14,010 bases of DNA from CBDULX01 sp965368175 (GTDB lineage: Bacteria > Pseudomonadota > Gammaproteobacteria > SZUA-229). This document shows positions 7,548 through 14,010 of the stretch, one piece after another. Under the pieces are notes generated by a model. That model had not been told where the DNA came from and ran no database searches. It worked only from the letters and a program-made list of their open reading frames with translations. Made by a program: the position numbers and the translations under genes. The stretch spans positions 1-14,010 of the forward strand of contig CBDULX010000074.1 in the NCBI GenBank assembly GCA_965368175.1, given 5' to 3'. The first letter of the stretch is position 1, and each line of letters starts with the position of its first letter.

Positions 7548-7745
7548 AATGCCTACACGAAAAGGATTGACCCTTCAATCCTATTGCATTTCCTCCATCC
7601 ATGGAGGTCATGCAGGTATTAGAGCAACGCTCCACTGCATGGATGCAGGAGGTACGATTCCATGGAAGGAATCGGTAGAGTCGAGTCAGGAACAGAGACC
7701 GAGAACGACTCAGGAGACAAAGTCGAGGAGCAGTTGCCGAGGCAA
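7548..7745. other. Hairpin-rich non-coding segment between repeat copies
   Basis: About 200 nt contain a chain of inverted repeats: AGGATTGA/TCAATCCT (7563-7582, 8 bp, 4-nt loop); CCTCCAT/ATGGAGG (7592-7607); CATGCAG/CTGCATG (7609-7641) with an inner GAGC/GCTC; CGATTCC/GGAATCG (7655-7674); GAGTCG/CGACTC (7678-7711); and AGTTGC/GCAACT (7732-7747). CGAGTCAGGA at 7682-7691 is nearly repeated as CGACTCAGGA at 7706-7715. An alternative long pairing joins CCTCC and ATCCATG (7592-7603) to CATGGAT (7638-7644) and GGAGG (7648-7652). The composition differs from the AT-rich flanks. Open frames here are short with no family resemblance, so I treat it as non-coding: either a non-autonomous mobile element or a structured RNA. 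Confidence 0.55.
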
Positions 7746-7800
7746 CTCGCAAATTAATTACCCGTTAATGCTTTTTTTAATATGAACCGTCCCTGCGAGT
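7746..7800 (-). repeat. Repeat copy B: diverged duplicate of the mnmG 3' end
   Basis: On the minus strand, bases ending at 7746 align without gaps to the last codons and 3' flank of mnmG (about 7808-7852), with roughly 35 of 45 matches by eye. In the matching frame it would read VHIKKSING then TAA, against VHIKKSVNV then TGA in mnmG. The similarity continues past both stops to a shared GCGAGT. The copy is bounded by CTCGCA (7746-7751) and TGCGAG (7794-7799), an inverted pair. Confidence 0.65.
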
Positions 7801-7813
7801 GGAGAGGACTCGC
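7795..7813. other. Hairpin just downstream of mnmG
   Basis: GCGAGT (7795-7800) and ACTCGC (7808-7813) form a perfect 6-bp stem with a 7-nt loop, 8 nt past the mnmG stop. On the mnmG transcript it is followed by AGGGACGG, not a T-run, so it is not a standard Rho-independent terminator. It arises partly from the repeated GCGAGT boundary of copies A and B. Confidence 0.45.
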
Positions 7814-7820
7814 TATTTAA

Positions 7821-9698
7821 TCACACATTAACGCTTTTCTTAATGTGGACCATAAGCAGTGAAATTGCTGCAGGCGTAATCCCCGATATCCGCCCTGCCT
7901 GGCCTATGGTTTCCGGTTTATGATTGATCAGTTTCTGGCGAACTTCATTTGATAAGCCCCGGACTTCTTCATAATTCATACTTTCGGGTATGCGGCTGGT
8001 TTCAAAGCGCCGGGACTTGTCAATTTCGTCCTGTTGACGACTCAGATAACCCTGATATTTGGCCTGGATTTCCACCTGCTCAGCCACTGACGGATCTGCC
8101 ACCCCTGGCCCCAGGATGTCATTTTCCACTAATTTAGAATAATTCATTTCTGGCCGCCGTAACAAATCCAGTGCCCGGTTTTCTTTCGATAAGGGTTTAT
8201 CCAGTGACGGACTCAATTGTTCCGCCAGTTCAGATCCAGGGGTGATCCAGAACTCCTGCAGGCGCTGCTGTTCCCGCTCAATGCTTATCCGCTTTTCAGA
8301 AAAAGTTCGCCACTGAACTTCGTTCAGCAGCCCCATATGATAAGCCTGCTCACTGAGCCTCAGGTCAGCATTATCTTCCCGCAATATTAACCGGTACTCC
8401 GCTCGACTGGTAAACATACGATAGGGTTCCCGAGTTCCACTGGTAATCAGGTCATCTACCAGGACACCGATATAAGCCTGATCTCGAGCCGGGCACCAGA
8501 CATCTTTCTCCTGTACCTGACGAGACGCGTTGATGGCTGCCAGCATGCCCTGGGCAGCAGCCTCTTCATATCCGGTGGTGCCATTGATCTGGCCCGCAAA
8601 GAACAGGCCTTTTATGAATTTGGTTTCCAGGGATGATTTCAGATCACGAGGGTCAAAAAAGTCATATTCAATGGCATAGCCCGGCCGGGTGATATGGGCA
8701 TTTTCAAATCCCTTGATCGACCTCACCAGATTGAACTGCACATCGAAGGGCAGGCTGGTGGAAATCCCATTGGGATATATTTCATTGCTGGTTAAGCCTT
8801 CCGGCTCAATAAATATCTGGTGGGAATCCTTATCAGCAAAGCGAACAATCTTGTCTTCGATAGATGGGCAATACCTGGGCCCAATGCCTTCAATGACCCC
8901 GGAATACATGGGCGAGCGATCCAGACCACCCCGGATAATGTTGTGGGTATTAACATTGGTGTAGGTGATGTGGCAACTCACCTGCTGTGGATGATCAGTT
9001 TGACTACCGGTAAAAGAAAATACTGGCGTCGGCACATCGCCGGGCTGTTCCTGCAATTCGGAATAATCGATAGACCGGCTGTCGATTCGGGGTGGTGTAC
9101 CGGTTTTTAAACGATCCACCCGAAACGGCAGTTCACGTAACCGATTTGCCAGTGCAATAGATGGTGGATCACCAGCACGGCCGCCGGAATGATGACTTTC
9201 ACCTATGTGAATCAGGCCACCAAGGAACGTGCCTACCGTGAGAACCACGGTCCGGGATCTGAATTTCAGGCCCATCTGAGTAACAACTCCGGTTACTCGG
9301 TCATTTTCAACAATCAGATCGTCCACAGCCTGCTGGAAAATACTTAAATTGGGCTGGTTTTCAAGGGTCTTGCGTATGGCCATGCGGTACAGCTGGCGAT
9401 CGGCCTGTGCACGGGTAGCTCGGACTGCGGGGCCCTTGCGGCGGTTTAAAATACGAAACTGGATACCACCTCGGTCTGCGGCTTTCGCCATCACCCCGCC
9501 CATGGCATCGATTTCTTTTACCAGATGCCCTTTACCTATACCGCCAATGGCCGGGTTACAGCTCATCTGACCCAGGGTTTCTATATTATGGGTTAACAAC
9601 AGGGTTTTTGAACCCATACGTGCAGCTGCCAGGGCCGCTTCGGTACCGGCGTGGCCCCCGCCAATGACTATGACATCGTATGAATCCTGATAAAACAT
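7821..9698 (-). CDS. mnmG: tRNA uridine-5-carboxymethylaminomethyl synthesis enzyme MnmG
   Basis: MnmG (GidA) is the FAD- and NADH-dependent partner of MnmE. Together they add the carboxymethylaminomethyl or aminomethyl group at C5 of wobble uridine 34 in tRNAs reading two-fold codon boxes. The 625-residue product is near the E. coli length (629). The FAD-binding motif GGGHAG is at 13-18, the family signature around SCNPAIGGIGKGHLVKEI at 46-63, conserved GPRYCPSIEDK at 273-283 (Cys277) and FAGQINGTTGYEEAAAQG at 367-384. The C-terminal GITPAAISLLMVHIKKS is typical. The start lacks a strong ribosome binding site. It is normally next to mnmE but here is separated by a three-gene module, and it is followed by repeats rather than directly by rsmG. 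Confidence 0.99.
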   Translation of the reverse strand: MFYQDSYDVIVIGGGHAGTEAALAAARMGSKTLLLTHNIETLGQMSCNPAIGGIGKGHLVKEIDAMGGVMAKAADRGGIQFRILNRRKGPAVRATRAQADRQLYRMAIRKTLENQPNLSIFQQAVDDLIVENDRVTGVVTQMGLKFRSRTVVLTVGTFLGGLIHIGESHHSGGRAGDPPSIALANRLRELPFRVDRLKTGTPPRIDSRSIDYSELQEQPGDVPTPVFSFTGSQTDHPQQVSCHITYTNVNTHNIIRGGLDRSPMYSGVIEGIGPRYCPSIEDKIVRFADKDSHQIFIEPEGLTSNEIYPNGISTSLPFDVQFNLVRSIKGFENAHITRPGYAIEYDFFDPRDLKSSLETKFIKGLFFAGQINGTTGYEEAAAQGMLAAINASRQVQEKDVWCPARDQAYIGVLVDDLITSGTREPYRMFTSRAEYRLILREDNADLRLSEQAYHMGLLNEVQWRTFSEKRISIEREQQRLQEFWITPGSELAEQLSPSLDKPLSKENRALDLLRRPEMNYSKLVENDILGPGVADPSVAEQVEIQAKYQGYLSRQQDEIDKSRRFETSRIPESMNYEEVRGLSNEVRQKLINHKPETIGQAGRISGITPAAISLLMVHIKKSVNV

Positions 9699-9754
9699 GG
9701 GTATTGCTTCTATTTAACCACTTAAAGTGTCAATTATTACGAAAACGGGCGCGA

Positions 9755-9783
9755 AGTATAGGCCGAATTGATCAGTAATTATA
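9755..9783 (-). promoter_or_regulatory. Possible -10 elements upstream of mnmG
   Basis: The minus strand carries TATAAT (9778-9783) and TATACT (9755-9760), the latter followed by a GC-rich stretch. Neither has a good -35 box at 16-18 nt, so this is only a suggestion that mnmG has its own promoter, as its distance from DUF3501 (363 bp) would require. Confidence 0.25.
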
Positions 9784-9878
9784 CAATATAAATAACGTGT
9801 GGATTGTCCTGGACTTAATCTGAGAATTTTATTCTGTGTAAATGTCTTAAAACATCCTCCTAGACATTTAATTGCTTT

Positions 9879-9938
9879 GCCACAGAGTCACAGTGTACAC
9901 AGAGAAATACATAATTAAACACTCTGTGTCTCTGTGGC
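9879..9938. repeat. Inverted repeat of the CACAGAG/CTCTGTG family (copy 2)
   Basis: The left arm reads GCCACAGAG (9879-9887), nine extra bases, then ACACAGAG (9897-9904). The right arm reads CTCTGTGT (9922-9929) directly followed by CTCTGTGGC (9930-9938). Both arm pairs are exact reverse complements, giving 17 paired bases with a 9-nt bulge and a 17-nt loop. The right arm matches 17 of 19 positions with 4604-4622. It lies in the gap between DUF3501 and mnmG. No gene is seen in the rest of that gap (9699-10061). Confidence 0.7.
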
Positions 9939-10061
9939 AGATTTTTAAATAACTCGTAGTAGCTTCTGACTAATAACGGGCATGTGCAACTGTCAGTCCA
10001 TACTAAAACAGTTTTGTGAGCCACTGGACTTTGGTTCTTAATATGAATCTATACCTGTTAT

Positions 10062-10646
10062 TCAGCTCAGATCCTTGATCAGGGCTGAATGTATATTGTC
10101 TGCCACAATGACATTGTACTTATATGCAGCATGGTCAATTCCCATGGAAATCTTTGCACCCGATTTTGCTTTTGCAACCATATCTGGCGTTAATTCAAAG
10201 CGGACAAAATGCACTGCAGCTGTTTTTTCCTCCGTCTCTCTGTCCATATCTTCATTGGCAATGGCATATACCGGGTCGAGATCACCCACCCGCACCCAGA
10301 GTTTTTTCTCAATACCAATCAACTTTTTCAGTGCAACTTTGCGCTCTTGCTCATCCTGGTATTCAATCATGAACGTAGCTTTCCAGTTACTGCCATCAGG
10401 AACCAGTGAGTTATACACATCAAGCTCGTCCTGGATGCCTTTGGCTTCGAAAATCTTTTCGATGCGTAGCATCTCCTGCACCTGATATTGCATAGTCAGA
10501 GCATCTTCAAAATAGAGGGCGGCATGATCGCCAATGGCCACCCGGCGATCTTTTTTGTGCTCCATAACCTTTTCACGAAACTCGTTACGTATTTCAGCGT
10601 ATTTTTCCAGGCTGAACAGATCTTCTCGCGTCAATTTATGAGCCAT
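10062..10646 (-). CDS. DUF3501 family protein
   Basis: The 194-residue product begins MAHKLTREDLFSLEKYAEIR and contains segments I recognise from DUF3501 proteins: ALYFEDALTMQYQVQEMLRI (about 44-63), PDGSNWKATFMIEY (about 83-96) and TAAVHFVRFEL (about 144-154). No enzymatic motif, metal-binding cysteine cluster, signal peptide or membrane helix is visible, so it should be cytosolic and of unknown function. The open frame extends 40 codons further upstream, but that part overlaps the preceding gene and lacks family sequence. The ATG at 10644-10646 has a GGAG site with 5-nt spacing, so I chose it. It follows the iron-sulfur gene by 13 nt, which points to co-transcription and a shared role. Confidence 0.85.
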   Translation of the reverse strand: MAHKLTREDLFSLEKYAEIRNEFREKVMEHKKDRRVAIGDHAALYFEDALTMQYQVQEMLRIEKIFEAKGIQDELDVYNSLVPDGSNWKATFMIEYQDEQERKVALKKLIGIEKKLWVRVGDLDPVYAIANEDMDRETEEKTAAVHFVRFELTPDMVAKAKSGAKISMGIDHAAYKYNVIVADNIHSALIKDLS

Positions 10647-10659
10647 AGTATCTCCAGTG

Positions 10660-11994
10660 TTAGATTCCGTAGGCTTTCCGCAATAAACTGATGGGATGTT
10701 CCGGCATTTGTCCCGATTTGAGTCCATTCTCGATATGGTGTGCCGCCATGGCACAGTCACTGCCATAATGTGCTGCTTCGGCTTTTTTCACTCGATTCAC
10801 CACTGGAAGGCCTATTTTCATCGAGGCTTTATGAAATTCCTTTTTCACTGCATAAGTCCCGTCATGGCCGGAACAGCGTTCGATCACCTCAACTTCGGTA
10901 TCAGGAATCAGGCTTAAAATGTCTTTGGTCTTAGGGCCGATATTCTGTACCCGTTGATGACAGGCAGCATGGTAGGCAACTTTACCCAGGCCAGTCTTAA
11001 AATCGATGTTTAGTTTAGCTTCCTTATGTCGCAACATCAGGTATTCAAAGGGATCGAAAAAAGCCTCCTGAACTTTTTTTACATCCGCGTCATCCGGGTA
11101 CATCAGTGGCAGCTCCTGCTTGAACATCAATACACAGGAGGGAATCAGGGCAGTGAGGTCATAACCCTCATCTACCAGCCTGGCCAGTTCCGGAATGTTC
11201 ACCTGCTTTGCTTTTTCTACAGATGCCAGATCACCCAGCTCAAGCTTTGGCATACCGCAGCAGCGTTCAACTTTGGGCATAGTCACTTCAATACCGTTAT
11301 GCTGAAATACAGCAACAAAATCTTCACCTATTTCCGGTTCACTGCGATTCATATAACAGGTGGTGAACAGGGCAACTTTCCCTGTGGTTATTCCTGCACT
11401 TTCACCCGTTATAAGATTTTCATGATTTTTCAGGCGTTTTCTCAGGCTTTTACTGTAATATTTAGGAAGTTTTGCATCAGCATGCACACCCAGAACCGAT
11501 TCCATTAATTTACGGCTCGGCTTCCAGTTGTTCACTGCATTGACCACCGACGACACCACGGGTATGCCGGCCAGGTTACTGACGGCATCGGTGCTGGTCA
11601 AAATACGATCACGGGTTTTGACTTCGCCGCGTTTGAATTTAACCGCTTTAGCGCGCAGCATCAGATGAGGGAAGTCGAGATTCCATTCATGGGGGGGGAC
11701 ATAAGGGCATTTGGTCATATAACACAGATCACACAGATAACAGTGATCGACCACTTTCCAGTAATCCTGCTTATCTACGCCATCGACTTCATAGGTATCC
11801 GACTCATCCACCAGATCAAACAGGGTGGGGAAAGACTGACACAGGCTGACACAGCGACGACAGCCATGACAGATGTCAAACACTCGCTCCATCTCCTTAA
11901 ACAGTGATTCTTCGCTGTAAAAGTCTTCGGTTTTCCAGTCCAGGGGATGTCGCGTTGGCGCTTCTAGATTACCTTCACGATTCGTGGTTGACAT
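10660..11994 (-). CDS. GlpC/HdrD-like iron-sulfur protein (two 4Fe-4S clusters, CCG domains)
   Basis: The 444-residue product resembles proteins annotated as heterodisulfide-reductase-related or GlpC-like iron-sulfur proteins. Two ferredoxin-type cluster motifs are visible: Cys42, 45, 48, 52 and Cys85, 88, 91, 96. Two cysteine-rich CCG-type domains follow, with Cys213, Cys245-Cys246, Cys287 and then Cys345, Cys374, Cys414; in the second, CCG is replaced by CSG (ERCSGHDGTYAVKKE). No membrane helix or flavin motif is present and no GlpA/GlpB, LUD or HdrABC gene is adjacent, so a glycerol-3-phosphate dehydrogenase role is unlikely. It sits between a rubrerythrin and DUF3501, suggesting electron transfer to the rubrerythrin, which is inference. 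GGGAG lies 8 nt before the ATG. Confidence 0.88.
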   Translation of the reverse strand: MSTTNREGNLEAPTRHPLDWKTEDFYSEESLFKEMERVFDICHGCRRCVSLCQSFPTLFDLVDESDTYEVDGVDKQDYWKVVDHCYLCDLCYMTKCPYVPPHEWNLDFPHLMLRAKAVKFKRGEVKTRDRILTSTDAVSNLAGIPVVSSVVNAVNNWKPSRKLMESVLGVHADAKLPKYYSKSLRKRLKNHENLITGESAGITTGKVALFTTCYMNRSEPEIGEDFVAVFQHNGIEVTMPKVERCCGMPKLELGDLASVEKAKQVNIPELARLVDEGYDLTALIPSCVLMFKQELPLMYPDDADVKKVQEAFFDPFEYLMLRHKEAKLNIDFKTGLGKVAYHAACHQRVQNIGPKTKDILSLIPDTEVEVIERCSGHDGTYAVKKEFHKASMKIGLPVVNRVKKAEAAHYGSDCAMAAHHIENGLKSGQMPEHPISLLRKAYGI

Positions 11995-12029
11995 GTTTTA
12001 TGCTCCCAGTTTCTTTAACCCGCCGCCAA

Positions 12030-12055
12030 ACACGGTCATCGAGCGATGACCGTGT
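12030..12055. other. Strong intercistronic hairpin after the rubrerythrin gene
   Basis: ACACGGTCATCG (12030-12041) and CGATGACCGTGT (12044-12055) are exact reverse complements, giving up to 12 bp of stem with a minimal loop. It begins 11 nt after the rubrerythrin stop and ends about 35 nt before the iron-sulfur gene start. On the transcript it is followed by only TTTGG, so it is a partial terminator, attenuator or 3'-end stabiliser rather than a full terminator. It could lower downstream expression relative to rubrerythrin. Confidence 0.65.
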
Positions 12056-12066
12056 CTCGGGAAGTC

Positions 12067-12483
12067 TCAATCCATTTCACTCAGGGCTTTCTGATAACGA
12101 TTAGCGTGGGAGCGTTCTGCTTTGGCAAGGGTTTCAAACCAGTCTGCCACTTCATCAAAACCTTCATCCCGTGCGGTTTTCGCCATGCCAGGATACATAT
12201 CTGTATATTCATGAGTTTCACCGGCGACTGCCGACTTCAGATTGTCTGCGGTCGAGCCAAAAGGCATGCCCGTGGCTGGATCACCGCACTGTTCCAGATA
12301 TTCCAGGTGACCATGGGCATGGCCGGTCTCGCCTTCAGCAGTAGAACGAAATAATGCAGAAATATCTGCATACCCTTCCACATCGGCCTTGTTGGCAAAA
12401 TAGAGATAGCGGCGGTTGGCCTGAGATTCACCTGCAAAAGCGTCTTTCAAATTTTGTTCGGTATTACTGCCTTTAAGATCCAT
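12067..12483 (-). CDS. Rubrerythrin family diiron protein without rubredoxin domain
   Basis: Rubrerythrins use a diiron centre in a four-helix bundle to reduce hydrogen peroxide in the cytosol. The 138-residue product covers just the ferritin-like domain. Diiron ligands fit the family pattern: Glu19 (AGES), Glu52 with His55 (EGETGH), Glu89 and Glu92 (AGETHEY), and Glu123 with His126 (ERSH). The C-terminal rubredoxin domain with its two CxxC pairs, which supplies electrons in classical rubrerythrin, is absent: the protein ends ALSEMD. An outside donor is therefore needed. The ATG has a very strong GGAGG site with 6-nt spacing, suggesting high expression. It is first of three genes (with the iron-sulfur protein and DUF3501) placed between mnmE and mnmG. 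Confidence 0.93.
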   Translation of the reverse strand: MDLKGSNTEQNLKDAFAGESQANRRYLYFANKADVEGYADISALFRSTAEGETGHAHGHLEYLEQCGDPATGMPFGSTADNLKSAVAGETHEYTDMYPGMAKTARDEGFDEVADWFETLAKAERSHANRYQKALSEMD

Positions 12484-12652
12484 GATATTCCTCCAGTTAA
12501 TGTTAAGTCATTTACACAGGGACTAGGATGATGATATTCCGGACTTTTAAAATATCTAATTAATAATTTCTAAGGGTGCAATAGATAAATTAAATAAAGA
12601 ATATGGTTATGTACGAATATAACAGTGCTGAAAATTAGTAAAGATGATTGTA

Positions 12653-13999
12653 CTATTTACCAATACAGAAACTTGAGAAAATCCGCCCCAGTAGATCATC
12701 ATTGGTAAACTCACCGGTAATCTGATTCAATTCTTTTTGTGCCAGACGCAAATCTTCTCCCAGCAATTCACCGGCCTGGTACTCCACAAGATTTTTATGG
12801 GCCGTGTGTAAATAATCACGAGCGGTTTCCAGAGCATCAAGATGACGACGGCGCGCCATAAACCGGCCTTCACCAGCCTGCTCATAACCCATGCATTTTT
12901 TCAGGTGGGATTTCAGAATATCCAGGCCTTCGCCGGATTTTGCACTGAGGGCAATTTCAACCTCTGCGTTAGCATTCGTGATACCAGCCTTGCGCCCGGT
13001 CAGGTCAATTTTATTGAACACACGAGTACGACCAATATGGGCAGGTAACTGATCTTCGATACTTAAATGATCATTATCATGATGCTGATCATCCAGCAGC
13101 AGTAATATTCGATCCGCCTGCTCGATTTCCAGCCAGGCCCGACGCACACCTTCCTGCTCGACCGGGTCATCAGAATCCCTCAGGCCTGCAGTGTCTATGA
13201 CATGCAGTGGCAGACCATCGATCTGGATATGTTCACGCAATACATCCCGGGTAGTACCGGGTACATCCGTCACAATTGCCGACTCCCGCCCAGCCAGTTG
13301 GTTCAACAGGCTGGATTTGCCTGCATTGGGCCGACCGGCAATCACCAGGGTCATACCTTCTCTAAGCAAACAGCCCTGACGAGCCGATTTGAACACTTCA
13401 CCCAGCATCTGGATAATATGACTGAGCCTGTTTTCCACAATGCCATCAGACAGGAAATCAATTTCTTCTTCTGGGAAATCCAGAGCGGCTTCTACATATA
13501 AACGAAGTTCGATGATTTTCTCAACCAGATCATGAATAGTTCTGGAAAATTCACCCTGTAATGATCTCACTGCTGCTTTCGCTGCCTGTTCGGAATCCGC
13601 TTCGATCAAATCAGCCACAGCTTCAGCCTGGGCCAGATCCATTTTATCGTTAAGAAATGCCTGCTCGGTAAATTCTCCGGCTCGGGCCATCCGGGCACCA
13701 GCTTCCAGAACTCTTTTCAACAATAGGTCCAGTACGACTGGCCCTCCATGGGCCTGTAGTTCCAGCACATCTTCACCAGTAAACGAATGAGGTTTTTTGA
13801 AATACAGGGCGATGCCTGTATCTATGGTTTCACCAAGAGTATCCTTAAAGGACAAATATTCAGCATGTCGTACTTTTGGACAAGAACCAAGTATTTTATT
13901 TGCAATATCGACGCAATTCGGACCCGATACCCGCACAATTCCCACACCACCCCGCCCGGGTGCTGTAGCGATAGCGGCTATGGTTTCATTGTTGGACAT
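12653..13999 (-). CDS. mnmE: tRNA modification GTPase MnmE
   Basis: MnmE (TrmE) pairs with MnmG to modify wobble uridine 34, its GTPase cycle driving the complex. The 448-residue product has the N-terminal folate-binding domain beginning TIAAIATAPGRGGVGIVRVS, a helical domain, and an inserted G domain: G1 GRPNAGKS at 222-229, G2 within PGTTRD at 247-252, G3 DTAG at 269-272, G4 NKID at 329-332 and G5 SAK at 352-354. It ends with FCIGK, the conserved C-terminal CIGK motif whose cysteine is important for activity. The ATG is at 13997-13999, so the gene is complete but its upstream region is outside the window. It is followed by 169 bp without a clear terminator before rubrerythrin. Confidence 0.99.
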   Translation of the reverse strand: MSNNETIAAIATAPGRGGVGIVRVSGPNCVDIANKILGSCPKVRHAEYLSFKDTLGETIDTGIALYFKKPHSFTGEDVLELQAHGGPVVLDLLLKRVLEAGARMARAGEFTEQAFLNDKMDLAQAEAVADLIEADSEQAAKAAVRSLQGEFSRTIHDLVEKIIELRLYVEAALDFPEEEIDFLSDGIVENRLSHIIQMLGEVFKSARQGCLLREGMTLVIAGRPNAGKSSLLNQLAGRESAIVTDVPGTTRDVLREHIQIDGLPLHVIDTAGLRDSDDPVEQEGVRRAWLEIEQADRILLLLDDQHHDNDHLSIEDQLPAHIGRTRVFNKIDLTGRKAGITNANAEVEIALSAKSGEGLDILKSHLKKCMGYEQAGEGRFMARRRHLDALETARDYLHTAHKNLVEYQAGELLGEDLRLAQKELNQITGEFTNDDLLGRIFSSFCIGK

Positions 14000-14010
14000 A
14001 TTAATTTGCC

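Noticed and set aside
7549..7785. Open frames of 77-78 codons on both strands in the hairpin-rich gap
   Set aside because: Both are explained by repeats and palindromes, have low-complexity Ser- and Arg-rich products, and resemble no protein family.
9995..10030. AGTCCA/TGGACT inverted repeat as terminator of the DUF3501 operon
   Set aside because: The stem is 6 bp with a 24-nt loop and no T-run follows on the transcript.
10033..10050. Fourth copy of the mnmG 3'-end repeat (TTCTTAATATGAAT)
   Set aside because: The match to copy B is only about 13 AT-rich bases, within what chance would give.
9699..10061. Possible replication origin between DUF3501 and mnmG, because oriC adjoins mnmG in E. 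coli
   Set aside because: Only one weak DnaA-box-like sequence (GTGTGGATT) was seen, with no box cluster.
10647..10766. Longer N-terminus of the DUF3501 protein (40 extra residues)
   Set aside because: The extension overlaps the end of the iron-sulfur gene, has no family similarity, and the internal ATG at 10644-10646 has a good ribosome binding site.

Overview
The window reads as the chromosome of a gammaproteobacterium, in the conserved block downstream of the replication-origin region. On the minus strand, in transcription order, it holds mnmE, an accessory redox module, mnmG, a DUF302 gene, rsmG, parA, parB, atpI, atpB, atpE, atpF, atpH, atpA and the first codons of atpG. All real genes are on the minus strand, so they are read from high to low coordinates. 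The ATP synthase c and a subunits closely resemble those of Escherichia coli at the functional residues, and the mnmE-mnmG-rsmG-parAB-atp order is common in this class. The species cannot be named from the sequence alone.

Layout from the 5' end of the transcripts: mnmE (12653-13999) is followed by three accessory genes, a rubrerythrin without a rubredoxin domain (12067-12483), a GlpC/HdrD-like iron-sulfur protein (10660-11994) and a DUF3501 protein (10062-10646). These look like one operon and separate mnmE from mnmG, which are usually adjacent. mnmG (7821-9698) comes next, then a 408-bp gap full of repeats and hairpins, then a compact run: DUF302 protein, rsmG, parA, parB, with 3-nt and 11-nt gaps and a 4-nt overlap. 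A 388-bp gap carries a very good sigma-70 promoter (4303-4331) that starts the atp operon.

Working together: MnmE and MnmG are partners in modifying the tRNA wobble uridine. RsmG methylates 16S rRNA. ParA and ParB segregate the chromosome. The atp genes build the proton-driven F1Fo ATP synthase. The rubrerythrin/iron-sulfur/DUF3501 trio is best read as a peroxide or redox stress module whose electron path is not worked out.

The most unusual parts are non-coding. Downstream of mnmG there is a diverged duplicate of the mnmG 3' end, a related third copy, and between them about 200 bp rich in hairpins. Two other intergenic regions share an inverted-repeat family built on CTCTGTG/CACAGAG. I found no tRNA, rRNA, CRISPR array, intact transposase, convincing parS site or DnaA-box cluster.
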